From Erwinia sp. S63 (lineage in GTDB: Bacteria > Pseudomonadota > Gammaproteobacteria > Enterobacterales > Enterobacteriaceae), in NCBI RefSeq assembly GCF_016625195.1, contig NZ_JACVUP010000008.1, positions 124,001 through 188,000 of the forward strand: 64,000 nt of DNA, read 5' to 3'. This document shows, piece after piece, positions 23,269 to 34,614 of this stretch. The position numbers were made by a program, and so were the translations under genes. The notes under the pieces are model-generated. The model was not told where the DNA came from. It did no database searches and worked only from the letters and a program-made list of their open reading frames with translations. How positions within the stretch are numbered: position 1 is the stretch's first letter; each line of letters starts with the position of its first letter.

Positions 23269-24255
23269 GTGTTAAACAAAGTCTTGCCCGTGTTGCTGTT
23301 GGTCTCTGCCCCGGTGTTGGCTGCTAAGCCTGTTCTCACCGTTTACACCTACGACTCGTTCTCTGCAGATTGGGGCCCCGGCCCTGCCGTCAAAAAAGCT
23401 TTTGAAGCCGAGTGCGGCTGCGAACTGAAGTATGTGGCGCTGGAAGATGGCGTGTCACTGCTCAACCGTGTGCGTATGGAAGGCAAAAACAGCAAAGCCG
23501 ATCTGGTGTTAGGTCTTGATAACAATCTGGTGCAAGCCGCCGAGAAAACCGGCCTGTTCGCGAAAAGTGCCGTCGACACCAGTAAATTGCAACTGCCCGA
23601 TGGCTGGCATAACGACACCTTCGTTCCGTTCGATTATGGCTACTTCGCCTTCGTCTACGATAAAAACAAGCTGAAGAACCCACCGAAAAGCCTGAAAGAA
23701 CTGGTCGAAAGTCCGGAAAAGTGGCGTGTAATTTATGAAGATCCACGCACCAGCACGCCGGGATTAGGGCTGCTGCTGTGGATGCAAAAAGTGTATGGCG
23801 AGAAAGCACCTGACGCCTGGCAGAAGCTGGCACAAAAGACTGTCACCGTCACCAAAGGCTGGAGCGAAGCCTATGGTTTGTTCCTGAAAGGCGAAGGCGA
23901 TCTGGTGCTGAGTTACACCACCTCTCCGGCATATCACATCATCGAAGAGAAGAAAGATAACTACGCCGCTGCGCCGTTTAGTGAAGGTCACTACTTGCAA
24001 GTGGAAGTGGCCGCGCAACTCGCCAGCAGCAAACAGCCCAAACTGGCACAGCAGTTTATGCAATTTATGGTGTCGCCCGCCTTCCAGCAGACCATTCCGA
24101 CCGGCAACTGGATGTATCCGGTGATCAAAAGCGATCTGCCTGCCGGTTATCAGTCACTGACCGTGCCGGCGAATGCGCTGCAATACACCCCAGCGGAAGT
24201 TGCTGACCACCGCGCGGACTGGATTCGCACCTGGCAACAAGCCGTTAGCCGTTAA
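23269..24255 (+). CDS. thiB: ThiB, thiamin/TPP periplasmic binding protein
   Basis: Periplasmic ligand-binding component of the ThiBPQ ABC importer for thiamin, thiamin phosphate and TPP. The 328 residues start with a signal peptide of about 18 residues (cleavage near VLA-AKP), followed by LTVYTYDSFSADWGPGP and FVPFDYGYFAFVYD. The start codon is GTG 23269-23271, preceded by AAGGAG. Controlled by the TPP riboswitch upstream. Confidence 0.95.
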   Translation: MLNKVLPVLLLVSAPVLAAKPVLTVYTYDSFSADWGPGPAVKKAFEAECGCELKYVALEDGVSLLNRVRMEGKNSKADLVLGLDNNLVQAAEKTGLFAKSAVDTSKLQLPDGWHNDTFVPFDYGYFAFVYDKNKLKNPPKSLKELVESPEKWRVIYEDPRTSTPGLGLLLWMQKVYGEKAPDAWQKLAQKTVTVTKGWSEAYGLFLKGEGDLVLSYTTSPAYHIIEEKKDNYAAAPFSEGHYLQVEVAAQLASSKQPKLAQQFMQFMVSPAFQQTIPTGNWMYPVIKSDLPAGYQSLTVPANALQYTPAEVADHRADWIRTWQQAVSR

Positions 24256-25841
24256 TGCCAGCCTGGTTAATTCCTGGAAGTGCCGTTGCGCTGCTATTGT
24301 GCGCAGTGGCACTGCTGGCCTTTGGTGCTTTAGTGATGGCGGCGCCGGTCACTGACTGGCGCGACTTGCTCACTGACAGTTACCTGCACCACGTCCTGGC
24401 CTTCTCGTTTGAGCAAGCGCTGTTATCTGCCCTGTTCTCGGTGCTGCCATCTATTCTGCTGGCACGTGCGCTGTATCGCCGCCGCTTTCCAGGACGTACG
24501 CTTTTGCTGCGCCTGTGTGCCATGACGCTGGTCTTGCCGGTTTTAGTGGCCGTATTTGGCTTGCTCAGTGTTTACGGTCGCAGCGGCTGGCTGGCACAAC
24601 TCTGTGGCCTTTTAGGCCTCAACTACAGCTTCTCACCCTATGGCTTGCAGGGCATTCTGCTGGCGCACGTGTTCTTCAATCTGCCGCTTGCCACCCGCAT
24701 GCTGTTACAGGCGCTTGAAAGTATTCCCGGCGAACAGCGTCAGTTAGCCGCCCAGCTTGGCCTGCGCGGCTGGAACCTGTTTTGTTTGGTCGAGTGGCCA
24801 TGGTTGCGACGTCAGATCCTGCCCACCGCAGCCCTGATTTTTATGCTGTGCTTCGCCAGCTTTGCCACGGTACTGGCATTGGGCGGTGGACCGCGAGCAA
24901 CCACGTTAGAGCTAGCGATTTATCAGGCGCTGAGTTTTGATTACGATCCCAGCCGTGCGGCGCTACTGGCACTGTTGCAACTCGGATGCTGTTTGCTGCT
25001 GGTGCTGCTCAGCCAACGCTTTAGTAAGGCCATCCCTACCGGCAGCCAAAGCATTCGCGGCTGGCGTGATCCGCAGGATTCCTGGCACGCACGGCTTGGC
25101 GACACGCTGTTGATTGCTTGCGCGCTGATACTTTTGCTGCCGCCGCTCGCCGCGGTAGTGGTTGATGGTTTGCGCGGTGGCGTGGCGGGTGCACTGCAGC
25201 AGTCAGCCTTATGGCAAGCGACCTTCACTTCACTGCGCATCGCCATCGGTGCCGGGCTGCTGTGTGTGGTGCTAACGTTGATGTTGCTATGGAGCAGCCG
25301 TGAGCTGCGTCAGCGTCAGCGCAACGTGGCGGCACAGGCGATGGAACTGAGCGGCATGCTGATTCTGGCGATGCCCGGCATCGTGCTGGCCAGCGGCTTT
25401 TTCCTGCTGTTCAACGCTACCATCGGCCTGCCGCAGCGCGCCGATGGCTTGGTGATTTTCACCAATGCGCTGATCGCTATTCCCTATGCGATGAAAGTAC
25501 TGGAGAACCCGATGCGCGATATCAGCGCTCGCTACAGCCCGCTCTGCGCATCACTGGGTATTGCTGGTATTAATCGCCTGAAACTGATTGAACTGCGTGC
25601 GCTGAAGCGGCCCATTACACAGGCGCTGGCATTTGCCTGCGTGCTGTCGATTGGCGATTTCGGCGTGGTGGCCCTGTTTGGCAGCGCCGATTTCCGCACG
25701 CTGCCGTTCTATCTGTTCCAGCAGATTGGTGCCTATCGCGGCGCAGACGGTGCCGTTACGGCACTGCTACTGTTATTACTGTGCCTGTTACTTTTTACCC
25801 TGATGGAAAAACTGCCGGGTCGTCATGCTGACACTGAATAA
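24255..25841 (+). CDS. thiP: ThiP, thiamin ABC transporter permease
   Basis: Inner-membrane permease of the thiamin importer; 528 residues, about twelve hydrophobic segments in two homologous halves. Each half has an EAA-type loop that contacts the ATPase: [17 protein letters not shown] near residue 160 and [15 protein letters not shown] near 430. The ATG overlaps the thiB stop (TAATG), and the end overlaps thiQ by 17 bp, so the three genes form one translationally coupled operon. Confidence 0.94.
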   Translation: MPAWLIPGSAVALLLCAVALLAFGALVMAAPVTDWRDLLTDSYLHHVLAFSFEQALLSALFSVLPSILLARALYRRRFPGRTLLLRLCAMTLVLPVLVAVFGLLSVYGRSGWLAQLCGLLGLNYSFSPYGLQGILLAHVFFNLPLATRMLLQALESIPGEQRQLAAQLGLRGWNLFCLVEWPWLRRQILPTAALIFMLCFASFATVLALGGGPRATTLELAIYQALSFDYDPSRAALLALLQLGCCLLLVLLSQRFSKAIPTGSQSIRGWRDPQDSWHARLGDTLLIACALILLLPPLAAVVVDGLRGGVAGALQQSALWQATFTSLRIAIGAGLLCVVLTLMLLWSSRELRQRQRNVAAQAMELSGMLILAMPGIVLASGFFLLFNATIGLPQRADGLVIFTNALIAIPYAMKVLENPMRDISARYSPLCASLGIAGINRLKLIELRALKRPITQALAFACVLSIGDFGVVALFGSADFRTLPFYLFQQIGAYRGADGAVTALLLLLLCLLLFTLMEKLPGRHADTE

Positions 25842-26526
25842 TCTCACTTACCTTTACCAGCATCTGCCAATGCGCTTCCGTTTTGAAGCCCAGGCGGGTG
25901 AGCGTCTGGCGATCCTCGGCCCCAGCGGCGCGGGGAAAAGCACCTTGCTCAGCTTGATCGGCGGGTTTCTGCCAGTGAGTCAGGGAACCCTGATAATGAA
26001 TGGCGTCGATCATACGCGCAGCGTGCCGTCGGCGCGGCCGGTGTCGATGCTGTTTCAGGAGAACAACCTCTTCCCACATCTGACGGTGCAGCAAAATATG
26101 GGATTAGGCTTGCATCCAGGCTTGAAACTGACGCGGGAACAGCAGCAACAGCTGACCGCCATCGCTGAACAAACTGGATTAGCCGAGATGCTGAATCGCT
26201 TGCCAGCTGAGCTTTCCGGCGGTCAACGCCAGCGCGTGGCCTTAGCGCGTTGCCTGCTGCGCGATCAACCGATCCTGCTGCTCGATGAACCCTTCTCTGC
26301 GCTCGATCCGGCGCTACGCGGGGAGATGCTGCAACTGGTGCGTTCGGTGTGCGAAAGCCGCAATATCACGCTGCTGATGGTGTCGCACAGCCTGGAAGAT
26401 GCCCAGCAAATTGCGCCGCGCAGTCTGGTGGTGGTCGATGGTCGGATTTACTGGGATGGCAGCACCGCGAGCTTGATCAGTGGAGAGAGTGAAGCGGCGG
26501 CCATCCTCGGCGTCAAAAAGCCTTAA
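25825..26526 (+). CDS. thiQ: ThiQ, thiamin ABC transporter ATPase
   Basis: ATP-binding subunit of the importer. The 233 residues contain Walker [10 protein letters not shown] (about 32-40), signature [14 protein letters not shown], Walker [15 protein letters not shown] and the switch histidine in MVSHSLEDA. The last gene of the operon; its TAA stop lies in a TTAA palindrome shared with the stop of convergent yabI. Confidence 0.95.
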   Translation: MLTLNNLTYLYQHLPMRFRFEAQAGERLAILGPSGAGKSTLLSLIGGFLPVSQGTLIMNGVDHTRSVPSARPVSMLFQENNLFPHLTVQQNMGLGLHPGLKLTREQQQQLTAIAEQTGLAEMLNRLPAELSGGQRQRVALARCLLRDQPILLLDEPFSALDPALRGEMLQLVRSVCESRNITLLMVSHSLEDAQQIAPRSLVVVDGRIYWDGSTASLISGESEAAAILGVKKP

Positions 26527-27287
26527 GCGAAGAACACCTTCCACAACAGATGGCGGAAGATGGGCATCATCGGGTGATACTGAATGGCGATAAATGCCGC
26601 CACACCGATAGCCGCCGCCAGCGGTGCCAGCCAGCGTAAGCGCGCCTGCGGCAGATATTTCGTCGCCCAGTCAGTGGTTTTACCACTGCGCCACCAGCGC
26701 CACATCAGCCAGAATCCCATCCACACCAGCAACGCCACCAGCAACAGCAGCCACTTAAAATTGCCGCCTTGCGCGGCCTGCGGCACATCAATCGCCACAC
26801 CGGCAAGGATGCCCGGCATCAGATAAGCCGGTGGCCAGAGAATGCAGCCAATCAGGTTGGGCGGCAGGAACTTGCGCACCGGCAATTCCAGCATGCCCGC
26901 CGCCAGTGGAATTAGCGGGCGTGTCGGGCCGACGAAGCGCCCCACCAGGATGGTAAACATGCTGTGTTCATGCAGCGCGTGCTCGGTTTTATCCAGCAAG
27001 CCCTGATACTTTTTCAGATATTTCCAGCGGTGCAATGGCCCCTGAAACTTCCAGCCGATGCCATAAGAGACCCAGTCACCAATCAGGCAACCGGCAAAAC
27101 CCGCCGCCCAGGCAGGATAAAGACCAATCTGTCCACTGCCCACCAGCGCCCCGAGGCTGGCCATCAATACGGTACCTGGCAACAGCAATCCCACGAACGC
27201 CAGCGACTCAAGGAAGGTCACCAGCGCCACGGCCATCAGCGCGTACTCCAGCGATTGCGAAAACAGATGTTGAATCCAGGCTTCCAT
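26523..27287 (-). CDS. yabI: YabI, DedA-family inner-membrane protein
   Basis: DedA/SNARE-associated (VTT) family membrane protein; the family is linked to undecaprenyl-phosphate and phospholipid flipping and to membrane homeostasis, but the function of YabI itself is not established. The 254 residues match E. coli YabI, including [15 protein letters not shown], the [15 protein letters not shown] motif, and [25 protein letters not shown]. About five hydrophobic segments. The araBAD-araC genes that adjoin yabI in E. coli are missing here. Confidence 0.93.
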   Translation of the reverse strand: MEAWIQHLFSQSLEYALMAVALVTFLESLAFVGLLLPGTVLMASLGALVGSGQIGLYPAWAAGFAGCLIGDWVSYGIGWKFQGPLHRWKYLKKYQGLLDKTEHALHEHSMFTILVGRFVGPTRPLIPLAAGMLELPVRKFLPPNLIGCILWPPAYLMPGILAGVAIDVPQAAQGGNFKWLLLLVALLVWMGFWLMWRWWRSGKTTDWATKYLPQARLRWLAPLAAAIGVAAFIAIQYHPMMPIFRHLLWKVFFA

Positions 27288-27402
27288 AACTATCCTCTGC
27301 GGAATATAGAGGCTGGATTGTCCGGAGCCAGCGCCAACCCGTCAAGGCAAGAATTGTAGAACGATGTTGACAGAGTACTGACAATGTCGCCTCACACAGG
27401 CA

Positions 27403-27418
27403 CTGTATAAACATCCAT
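27403..27418 (+). promoter_or_regulatory. Degenerate LexA-like box upstream of polB
   Basis: CTGTATAAACATCCAT matches the CTG-N10-CAG LexA pattern except for the last base (CAT). The left arm ACTGTATAAA matches the E. coli polB SOS box as I remember it. A TATACT box follows at 27421-27426. Regulation by LexA is possible but weakened. Confidence 0.45.
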
Positions 27419-27453
27419 GGTATACTTCAGGCAATTCATTTCCCGGAGTTCAC

Positions 27454-29814
27454 GTGACCGAACCGCGCGCAGGTTTTCTGCTTACCCGCCACTGGCGAGA
27501 TACCCCAACCGGCAGCGAAGTGGTGCTGTGGCTGGCGACTGATGAAGGCCCGCAGCGGCTGGTGCTACCGGCACAAGAGTCCGTGGCTTTCATTCCAGAA
27601 GAGTTCCGCCAGCAAACCGAAGCGTTGATCCGTGACGAGCGGCATACTCGTGTGCAATCGCTCGAGCTGAAAGATTTCCGCCGTCGTCCGGTCTTTGGTC
27701 TCTATTGCCGCAGCAATCGCCAGCTGCAAAACCTGGAAAAGCGCCTGCGCGAAAATGGCATCGCGGTGTATGAAGCCGATATCCGCCCGCCAGAGCGCTA
27801 TTTGATGGAGCGTTTTATCACTGCGCCGGTATGGTTTAGCGGCGAAGTGCGCGGCGATAGCGTGGTCAATGCACGCCTGAAACCGCACCCTGATTATCGC
27901 CCGCAGTTGAAATGGGTCTCGCTGGATATCGAAACCACGGAACACGGTGAGCTGTATTGCATCGGGCTGGAAGGCTGCGGACAGCGCCAGGTTTACATGC
28001 TGGGTCCGCCCAATGGCGATGCCAGCAGCCTCGATTTCGATCTCATCTATGTGGATAGCCGCCCGCAGTTGCTGGAACAGCTCAATGCCTGGTTCGCCCG
28101 TCACGATCCTGACGTGATCATCGGCTGGAGCGTAGTGCAGTTCGATCTGCGCGTCCTGCAAAAACACGCCGATCGTTATGGCATTCCGCTGCGCTTAGGA
28201 CGCCAAAATCAGGCGCTGGAGTGGCGCGAGCACGGCTTTAAGCCTGGCGTCTTCTTCGCACAAGCCACCGGGCGCTTAGTGATTGATGGCATTGAAGCAC
28301 TGAAGTCCGCCTTCTGGGATTTCCCCTCCTTTAGTCTTGAAGCTGTATCCCGCCAGTTGCTTGGCGAAGGCAAAGCCATTGATAACCCGTGGCAGCGTAT
28401 GGAAGAGATCAACTGGCGCTTTGCCCATGACAAACCGGCGCTGGCGAAGTACAACCTGAAAGATTGCGAGTTGGTGACGCGCATTTTCCAGCACACTGCC
28501 ATCATGCCGTTTCTGCTGGAACGCGCCACGGTAAATGGCCTGGCGGTCGATCGTCACGGCGGTTCGGTGGCGGCGTTTGGTCATCTTTATATTCCGCGTA
28601 TGCATCGCGCAGGATTCGTGGCACCTAACCTTGGTGAAGTGGCACCCGAAGCCAGCCCCGGCGGTTATGTGATGGACTCACGGCCCGGCCTGTATGATTC
28701 GGTGCTGGTGCTGGATTACAAAAGCCTTTATCCCTCCATTATTCGCACTTTCCTGATCGATCCGGTTGGCCTGGTAGAAGGATTAGCCCATCCTGATGAC
28801 GCCGATTCCGTGCCCGGCTTCCGTGAGGCACGCTTTTCGCGCCAGACCCACTGTTTACCGGCGATAGTCGAACAAATCTGGCAAGGGCGAGAAGCCGCCA
28901 AGCGCGAGAATAACAAGCCGTTGTCTCAGGCGCTGAAAATCATCATGAACGCCTTTTACGGTGTATTGGGCACCAGCGCCTGTCGCTTCTTTGATCCGCG
29001 CCTTGCGTCATCAATTACCCTGCGCGGCCACGCCATCATGCAGCAAACACGTGAATTGATTGAGGCTGAAGGTTTCGATGTGATCTACGGCGATACCGAC
29101 TCCACCTTTGTCTGGTTGAAAGGCGCACACAGCGAAGAGGAGGCAGCCGCCATTGGTCAACGCCTGGCCACGCAGGTCAATAATTGGTGGCAGCAGCATC
29201 TGCAACAAGCTTACGGGCTGGAGAGCGCGCTGGAACTGGAGTATGAAACCCACTTCAGCCGTTTTCTGATGCCGACGATTCGTGGTGCCGAGCAAGGCAG
29301 TAAAAAGCGCTACGCCGGCATGATTCGCAAGGATGGCGCTGAACGGTTGGTATTTAAAGGCCTTGAGTCGGTGCGCACCGACTGGACGCCGCTGGCGCAG
29401 CAGTTCCAGCAAAATCTGTATGGCCGAATTTTCCGTGGCGAGCCGTGGCAGGATTATATTCGCGAGACCGTGGCGCAGCTGCTGGCGGGCGAACTGGATG
29501 AATTACTGGTCTATAAAAAGCGCCTGCGCCGCCCGTTAAAAGATTATGAGAAAAACGTGCCGCCCCATGTGCGTGCTGCTCGCCTCGCTGATGAGCAAAA
29601 TCGGAAATTACAGCGACCATTACAGCATCAAAATGGCGGGTCCATTCGCTATGTGATGGCGACCGCAGGCCCGGAACCCCTGGAAGCGCGCACCACGCCG
29701 CTCGACTACGATCATTACGTCACCAAACAGTTACAACCGGTGGCAGATGGAATTTTACCTTTCGTCGGCGATGACTTTGCTACACTTATCACCGGGCAGC
29801 TGGGGCTTTTTTGA
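27454..29814 (+). CDS. polB: DNA polymerase II (family B)
   Basis: Family B DNA polymerase with 3'-5' exonuclease, used in replication restart and lesion bypass. 786 residues, close to E. coli (783). The exonuclease motif [10 protein letters not shown] lies near residue 157; polymerase motif A is [15 protein letters not shown], motif B region contains [13 protein letters not shown], motif C is [10 protein letters not shown], and [10 protein letters not shown] follows. The start is GTG 27454 with CCGGAG upstream, as in E. coli. Confidence 0.96.
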   Translation: MTEPRAGFLLTRHWRDTPTGSEVVLWLATDEGPQRLVLPAQESVAFIPEEFRQQTEALIRDERHTRVQSLELKDFRRRPVFGLYCRSNRQLQNLEKRLRENGIAVYEADIRPPERYLMERFITAPVWFSGEVRGDSVVNARLKPHPDYRPQLKWVSLDIETTEHGELYCIGLEGCGQRQVYMLGPPNGDASSLDFDLIYVDSRPQLLEQLNAWFARHDPDVIIGWSVVQFDLRVLQKHADRYGIPLRLGRQNQALEWREHGFKPGVFFAQATGRLVIDGIEALKSAFWDFPSFSLEAVSRQLLGEGKAIDNPWQRMEEINWRFAHDKPALAKYNLKDCELVTRIFQHTAIMPFLLERATVNGLAVDRHGGSVAAFGHLYIPRMHRAGFVAPNLGEVAPEASPGGYVMDSRPGLYDSVLVLDYKSLYPSIIRTFLIDPVGLVEGLAHPDDADSVPGFREARFSRQTHCLPAIVEQIWQGREAAKRENNKPLSQALKIIMNAFYGVLGTSACRFFDPRLASSITLRGHAIMQQTRELIEAEGFDVIYGDTDSTFVWLKGAHSEEEAAAIGQRLATQVNNWWQQHLQQAYGLESALELEYETHFSRFLMPTIRGAEQGSKKRYAGMIRKDGAERLVFKGLESVRTDWTPLAQQFQQNLYGRIFRGEPWQDYIRETVAQLLAGELDELLVYKKRLRRPLKDYEKNVPPHVRAARLADEQNRKLQRPLQHQNGGSIRYVMATAGPEPLEARTTPLDYDHYVTKQLQPVADGILPFVGDDFATLITGQLGLF

Positions 29815-29966
29815 CAGGTGACGAATGCCCTGCCATCCAGTACCATAGCGTCCTTCCTGTTTCTCACCGCATAGACACTCTGACCAAACTCTCGTTTGGC
29901 GGTGATGTATTGCCTGAGAGCAGGTGAACTTCTTTATGGCATGTCAGAGAGTCGAGCTAAAAATAT

Positions 29967-32873
29967 ATGGTTTTTACACTGGGTCAGCGCTGGATTAGTG
30001 ATACGGAAAGTGAACTGGGATTAGGAACGGTGGTGGCGATCGATACGCGCATGATCACCATGATGTTCCCGGCAACCGGCGAAAACCGCCTGTATGCCCG
30101 TAATGATGCTCCCGTCACCCGTGTGATATTCAATCCGGGCGACACCATCACCAACCACGAAGGTTGGCAGATGAGCGTCGATGAAGTCCGCAACGATAAC
30201 GAATTAATGACTTACATCGGCACGCGTCTCGACACCGAAGAAAGCGGCGTGGTGATGCGCGAAGTGATGCTGGACAGCAAGCTGGTGTTCAGCAAACCTC
30301 AGGATCGTCTGTTCGCCGGTCAGCTCGACCGTATGGACCGTTTTGCCCTGCGTTTCCGCGCACGTAAATACCAGAGTGAGCAGTATCGCCTGCCGATCAG
30401 TGGCCTGCGCGGCATGCGCACCAATCTTATTCCGCATCAGTTACACATCGCCCACGATGTCGGTCGCCGCCACGCGCCACGCGTCCTGCTGGCGGATGAA
30501 GTTGGCCTCGGTAAAACCATTGAAGCCGGGATGATCATCCAGCAACAGCTGCTGGCCGGTCGTGCCGATCGCGTACTGATCGTGGTGCCGGAAACCCTGC
30601 AGCACCAGTGGCTGGTGGAGATGCTGCGCCGTTTCAACCTGCGCTTTGCCCTGTTTGATGACGACCGCTACACCGAAGCCCAGCACGACAGCGACAACGC
30701 CTTCGAAACCGAACAGCTGATTATCTGTTCACTGGACTTCGTACGCCGTAACAAGCAGCGTCTTGAATTGCTGGCCGATGCCGACTGGGATCTGCTGGTG
30801 GTCGATGAAGCCCACCATCTGGCCTGGAGCGAAGATGCGCCAAGCCGTGAATACCAGGTGATTGAGCAGCTGGCGGAAAAAACGCCAGGCGTGCTGCTGC
30901 TGACGGCAACGCCGGAACAGCTGGGACTGGAAAGTCACTTTGCCCGTTTACGTCTGCTCGATCCAAATCGCTTCCACGACTTCAGCCAGTTCGTGGCAGA
31001 GCAGCAGAACTATCGCCCGGTGGCTGATGCGGTGAGTTCGTTACTGGCCGATCAGGCAATTACTAAAGAAGAGATGAACCTGATCAACGATTTGATCGGT
31101 GAACAGGACATCGAGCCGCTGCTGCAGGTGGCGAACAGCGATCGTGAAGGCAAAGAAGACGCGCGCAAAGAGCTGGTCTCGATGTTAATGGACCGCCACG
31201 GCACCAGCCGCGTGCTGTTCCGTAACACCCGTAACGGCGTGAAAGGCTTCCCGAAACGCGAACTGCACCAGATTCGTTTGCCGCTGCCCGCGCAGTATCA
31301 AACCGCGATTAAAGTCTCTGGCATCATGGGCACGCGCAAAAGTGCAGAAGAACGCGCACGTGACATGCTGTACCCGGAAAAGATTTATCAGGAATTTGAA
31401 GGTGATAGCGGCACCTGGTGGAACTTCGACCCGCGCGTAGAGTGGCTGATGGGTTACCTGACCAGCAACCGTAAAGAGAAAGTGCTGGTGATCTGTGCCC
31501 AGGCTGCCACTGCGCTGCAATTGGAGCAGGTGCTGCGTGAGCGTGAAGGTATTCGTGCCGCGGTGTTCCACGAAGGATTATCCATTCTGGAACGCGACCG
31601 CGCTGCGGCGTTCTTCGCCTCAGAAGAAGAAGGCGCACAGGTGCTGCTGTGCTCGGAAATCGGTTCTGAAGGCCGTAACTTCCAGTTCGCCAGCCGACTG
31701 GTGATGTTCGATCTGCCGTTTAACCCGGACCTGCTGGAACAGCGTATTGGTCGTCTCGACCGTATCGGCCAGATGCACGATATCCAGATTCTGGTGCCGT
31801 GGCTGGAAAAAACCGCTCAGGCGGTGCTGCTGCGCTGGTATCACGAAGGTCTGGATGCGTTTGAGCATACCTGCCCAACCGGTCGCACTATTTATGACAG
31901 CGAATACAACAAGTTAATTGAATACCTCGCCGCGCCTGAGAACCCACAGGGGCTGGATGAGTTCATCGCCGAGAGTCGCAAACAGCACGACACGCTTAAA
32001 TCACAGCTGGAACAGGGCCGTGACCGCTTGCTGGAGCTGAACTCCAACGGCGGCGAAGCAGCGCAAGCGCTGGCGAATGCCATCGGCGAACAGGATAACG
32101 ACACCGACCTGGTCAACTTCGCACTGAACCTGTTCGATATCGTCGGCATTAATCAGGAAGACCGCAGCGACAGCCTGATCGTGCTGACGCCTTCTGATCA
32201 TATGCTGGTGCCGGATTTCCCGGGCCTGCCGGAAGACGGCTGCACCGTGACCTTCAACCGTAACCAGGCGCTGTCGCGTGAAGACACCCAGTTCATCACC
32301 TGGGAACATCCGCTGATCCGCAACGGTCTCGATTTGATCCTGTCCGGCGATACCGGCAGTTGTGCATTGTCACTGCTGAAGAACAAAGCGCTGCCAGTGG
32401 GGACGCTGCTGGTTGAGATGGTGTATGTGGTTGAAGCGCAGGCTCCGAAAAGTCTGCAACTCACCCGCTTCCTGCCGCCAACGCCGGTGCGTTTGCTGAT
32501 GGATCGTGCGGGTAACAATCTGGCAGGCAAAGTGGAGTTCGAAAGCTTTAACCGTCAGCTGAACGCCGTGAATCGTCACACCGGCAGCAAACTGGTCAAT
32601 GCCGTGCAGCAGGAAGTGCACGAGATTCTGACGCAGGCTGAGAAAGTGGTGATTCCGGAAGCACAGGCGATTATCGCAGCGGCAAAAGTCGAGGCGGATG
32701 AGAAACTGAGTGCCGAACTGTCACGTCTCGAAGCGTTGCGAGCGGTCAACCCCAACATCCGTGATGATGAGGTTGAAGCGCTGGAAAGCAATCGCGAGCA
32801 GGTGCTGGCGAGCCTCGGTGATGCGGGCTGGCGTCTGGACGCACTGCGTCTGATCGTCGTTACGCACCAATAA
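29967..32873 (+). CDS. rapA: RapA (HepA), RNA polymerase recycling ATPase
   Basis: Swi2/Snf2 ATPase that binds core RNA polymerase and helps release it after transcription. 968 residues, the same length as E. coli. N-terminal Tudor-like domains ([18 protein letters not shown]) precede the helicase core with [15 protein letters not shown] (motif I), [19 protein letters not shown] (motif II, DEAH), [11 protein letters not shown], and the C-terminal lobe [12 protein letters not shown] and [10 protein letters not shown]. The ribosome site before the ATG is weak. rluA follows after 20 bp. Confidence 0.97.
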   Translation: MVFTLGQRWISDTESELGLGTVVAIDTRMITMMFPATGENRLYARNDAPVTRVIFNPGDTITNHEGWQMSVDEVRNDNELMTYIGTRLDTEESGVVMREVMLDSKLVFSKPQDRLFAGQLDRMDRFALRFRARKYQSEQYRLPISGLRGMRTNLIPHQLHIAHDVGRRHAPRVLLADEVGLGKTIEAGMIIQQQLLAGRADRVLIVVPETLQHQWLVEMLRRFNLRFALFDDDRYTEAQHDSDNAFETEQLIICSLDFVRRNKQRLELLADADWDLLVVDEAHHLAWSEDAPSREYQVIEQLAEKTPGVLLLTATPEQLGLESHFARLRLLDPNRFHDFSQFVAEQQNYRPVADAVSSLLADQAITKEEMNLINDLIGEQDIEPLLQVANSDREGKEDARKELVSMLMDRHGTSRVLFRNTRNGVKGFPKRELHQIRLPLPAQYQTAIKVSGIMGTRKSAEERARDMLYPEKIYQEFEGDSGTWWNFDPRVEWLMGYLTSNRKEKVLVICAQAATALQLEQVLREREGIRAAVFHEGLSILERDRAAAFFASEEEGAQVLLCSEIGSEGRNFQFASRLVMFDLPFNPDLLEQRIGRLDRIGQMHDIQILVPWLEKTAQAVLLRWYHEGLDAFEHTCPTGRTIYDSEYNKLIEYLAAPENPQGLDEFIAESRKQHDTLKSQLEQGRDRLLELNSNGGEAAQALANAIGEQDNDTDLVNFALNLFDIVGINQEDRSDSLIVLTPSDHMLVPDFPGLPEDGCTVTFNRNQALSREDTQFITWEHPLIRNGLDLILSGDTGSCALSLLKNKALPVGTLLVEMVYVVEAQAPKSLQLTRFLPPTPVRLLMDRAGNNLAGKVEFESFNRQLNAVNRHTGSKLVNAVQQEVHEILTQAEKVVIPEAQAIIAAAKVEADEKLSAELSRLEALRAVNPNIRDDEVEALESNREQVLASLGDAGWRLDALRLIVVTHQ

Positions 32874-32893
32874 TCGCTGAAGGCCGCTACGAC

Positions 32894-33553
32894 ATGTTGA
32901 TGGAAGCCTACAATCCGCCGCTCGAACCCTGGTTACATATTCTGTATCAGGACGAGCACATTATGGTGGTCAACAAGCCAAGCGGCTTGTTGTCGGTGCC
33001 GGGTCGGCTGGAGGAGCACAAAGATAGCGTGATGACGCGCATTCAACGTGATTTCCCTCAGGCGGAATCGGTGCATCGCCTGGATATGGCCACCAGCGGC
33101 GTGATCGTGGTGGCGCTGAATAAGGCTGCGGAAAGAGAGCTCAAGCGGCAGTTCCGCGAGCGTGAGCCGTCAAAGTATTATGTGGCACGCGTGTGGGGCC
33201 ATCCTGCGGCGGAAGAGGGATTGATCGATCTGCCGCTGATTTGCGACTGGCCTAATCGCCCTAAGCAAATGGTGTGCTTCGAGAACGGTAAAGCCGCTCA
33301 GACCGAATATCAGGTGCTGGAATACGAAGCGAGCAACAGCGCCCGCGTGCGGCTCAAGCCGATTACCGGCCGCTCGCATCAGCTGCGTGTGCATCTTCTG
33401 GCGCTGGGTCATCCGATTTTAGGCGATCGCTTTTATGCCCATGAAGAAGCCCTGGCCATGGCGCCGCGTCTGCAACTGCACGCGGAGTCATTAACCATTA
33501 CCCATCCGGCGTTTGGCAACAGCATGACGTTTAAGCAACCAGCGGATTTCTAA
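32894..33553 (+). CDS. rluA: RluA, 23S rRNA/tRNA pseudouridine synthase
   Basis: Dual-specificity pseudouridine synthase for 23S rRNA U746 and U32 of several tRNAs (E. coli knowledge). 219 residues, as in E. coli, with the catalytic motif VHRLDMATSGV (Asp near residue 64), and KPITGRSHQLRVHLLALGHPILGD. It lies 20 bp after rapA on the same strand and is probably cotranscribed. Confidence 0.96.
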   Translation: MLMEAYNPPLEPWLHILYQDEHIMVVNKPSGLLSVPGRLEEHKDSVMTRIQRDFPQAESVHRLDMATSGVIVVALNKAAERELKRQFREREPSKYYVARVWGHPAAEEGLIDLPLICDWPNRPKQMVCFENGKAAQTEYQVLEYEASNSARVRLKPITGRSHQLRVHLLALGHPILGDRFYAHEEALAMAPRLQLHAESLTITHPAFGNSMTFKQPADF

Positions 33554-33571
33554 TCTGCTGGCGATAAAAAA

Positions 33572-33593
33572 GGGCCGTCAGTCATGACGGCCC
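33572..33593. terminator. Bidirectional terminator between rluA and djlA
   Basis: GGGCCGTCA, loop GTCA, TGACGGCCC with TTTC after it on the plus strand and six A before it (six U on the minus strand), placed between convergent rluA and djlA. Confidence 0.9.
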
Positions 33594-33620
33594 TTTCAAA
33601 TTCAAGCTCAACGTTCCAGG

Positions 33621-34433
33621 CTATTTAAATCCCTTCTCCTTACGAATCAAATCGTAAGCCGCCTGAATCTCCTGCGCCTTCTGTTTCGCCATCTCCATCA
33701 TTTCTGGCGGTAACCCTTTCGCCACCAGCTTGTCCGGATGATGTTCACTCATCAACTTACGGTAAGCGCGTTTGATGGTGGTGCTGTCATCACTGCTTTT
33801 CACACCGAGTACGCTGCAGGCATCATCCAGTGTGGGTCCGCGTTTCGCCTGCTGCCAGCCACCACCATGAGAGGATCCGCCGCCGCCAAACTGTTGCCCA
33901 CCTTCCATCATGCGCAGGAACTGATCGAACTGCGCCCGTGAAATGCCCAGCTCTTCGGCAATCACGTACAGTACCTGACGTTCATTGGGGTGCAGCGAAC
34001 CGTCCGCAAAGGCCGCCTGAATCTGAATTTCCAGAAACATCCGAATCAGGTCAAAACGACCAAAGCAGGCGCTGCGCAGTTCACGCAACTTGTTACGCAG
34101 CGGATAATCACTTTGCTTGCCCTCGCGGAAAGCACGCTGCGCTGCGGTGCGGGCATCGCCATGCAGCTGCATACGATCCATAAATAAGGAAGCAATCTGG
34201 ATATCTGCCTCGGTGACGCGGCCTTTTGACTTGGTCAAATGGCCCATCACCTGAAAAGTGGTACTGAAAAACAGCGTCTGTCGCGCCTGATTATTGGCGA
34301 AATAGCCCTGTCCTTTTACGCTGCGCACTTTGTCAAACATATGACCAATGATCAGACCCAGTACAATGCCCCAGAAGCCTGTTCCGGAAAGTAAGCCGAG
34401 AGCCAGACCAATAACTTTTCCCCAGTAGCGCAT
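33621..34433 (-). CDS. djlA: DjlA, membrane-anchored DnaJ-like co-chaperone
   Basis: Type III J-domain protein anchored in the inner membrane by one N-terminal segment (about 6-28); stimulates DnaK and influences the Rcs envelope-stress system (E. coli knowledge). The 270 residues contain a central TerB-like helical domain ([20 protein letters not shown]), a glycine-rich linker, and a C-terminal J domain with [12 protein letters not shown] (HPD motif). Divergent from lptD. Confidence 0.95.
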   Translation of the reverse strand: MRYWGKVIGLALGLLSGTGFWGIVLGLIIGHMFDKVRSVKGQGYFANNQARQTLFFSTTFQVMGHLTKSKGRVTEADIQIASLFMDRMQLHGDARTAAQRAFREGKQSDYPLRNKLRELRSACFGRFDLIRMFLEIQIQAAFADGSLHPNERQVLYVIAEELGISRAQFDQFLRMMEGGQQFGGGGSSHGGGWQQAKRGPTLDDACSVLGVKSSDDSTTIKRAYRKLMSEHHPDKLVAKGLPPEMMEMAKQKAQEIQAAYDLIRKEKGFK

Positions 34434-34614
34434 AAACTCCTCAATTCGCCATGCTTGCGGCTGAAAATTGCATTATCATACCTTTCATTTACTTCAGTGC
34501 CTAACAGCAACGCGATCAGACAAGGATTAACACTGGCACAACGCCGGGCAGTAAGTTAGTCTCTGAGCCGATTGTCGGCATGATGCCCGTTCTCATGGAA
34601 ATCCCGAACCGCGT

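Noticed and set aside
29883..29898. CCAAAC/GTTTGG stem after polB considered as a terminator
   Set aside because: Only a 6-bp AT-mixed stem and no following T run.
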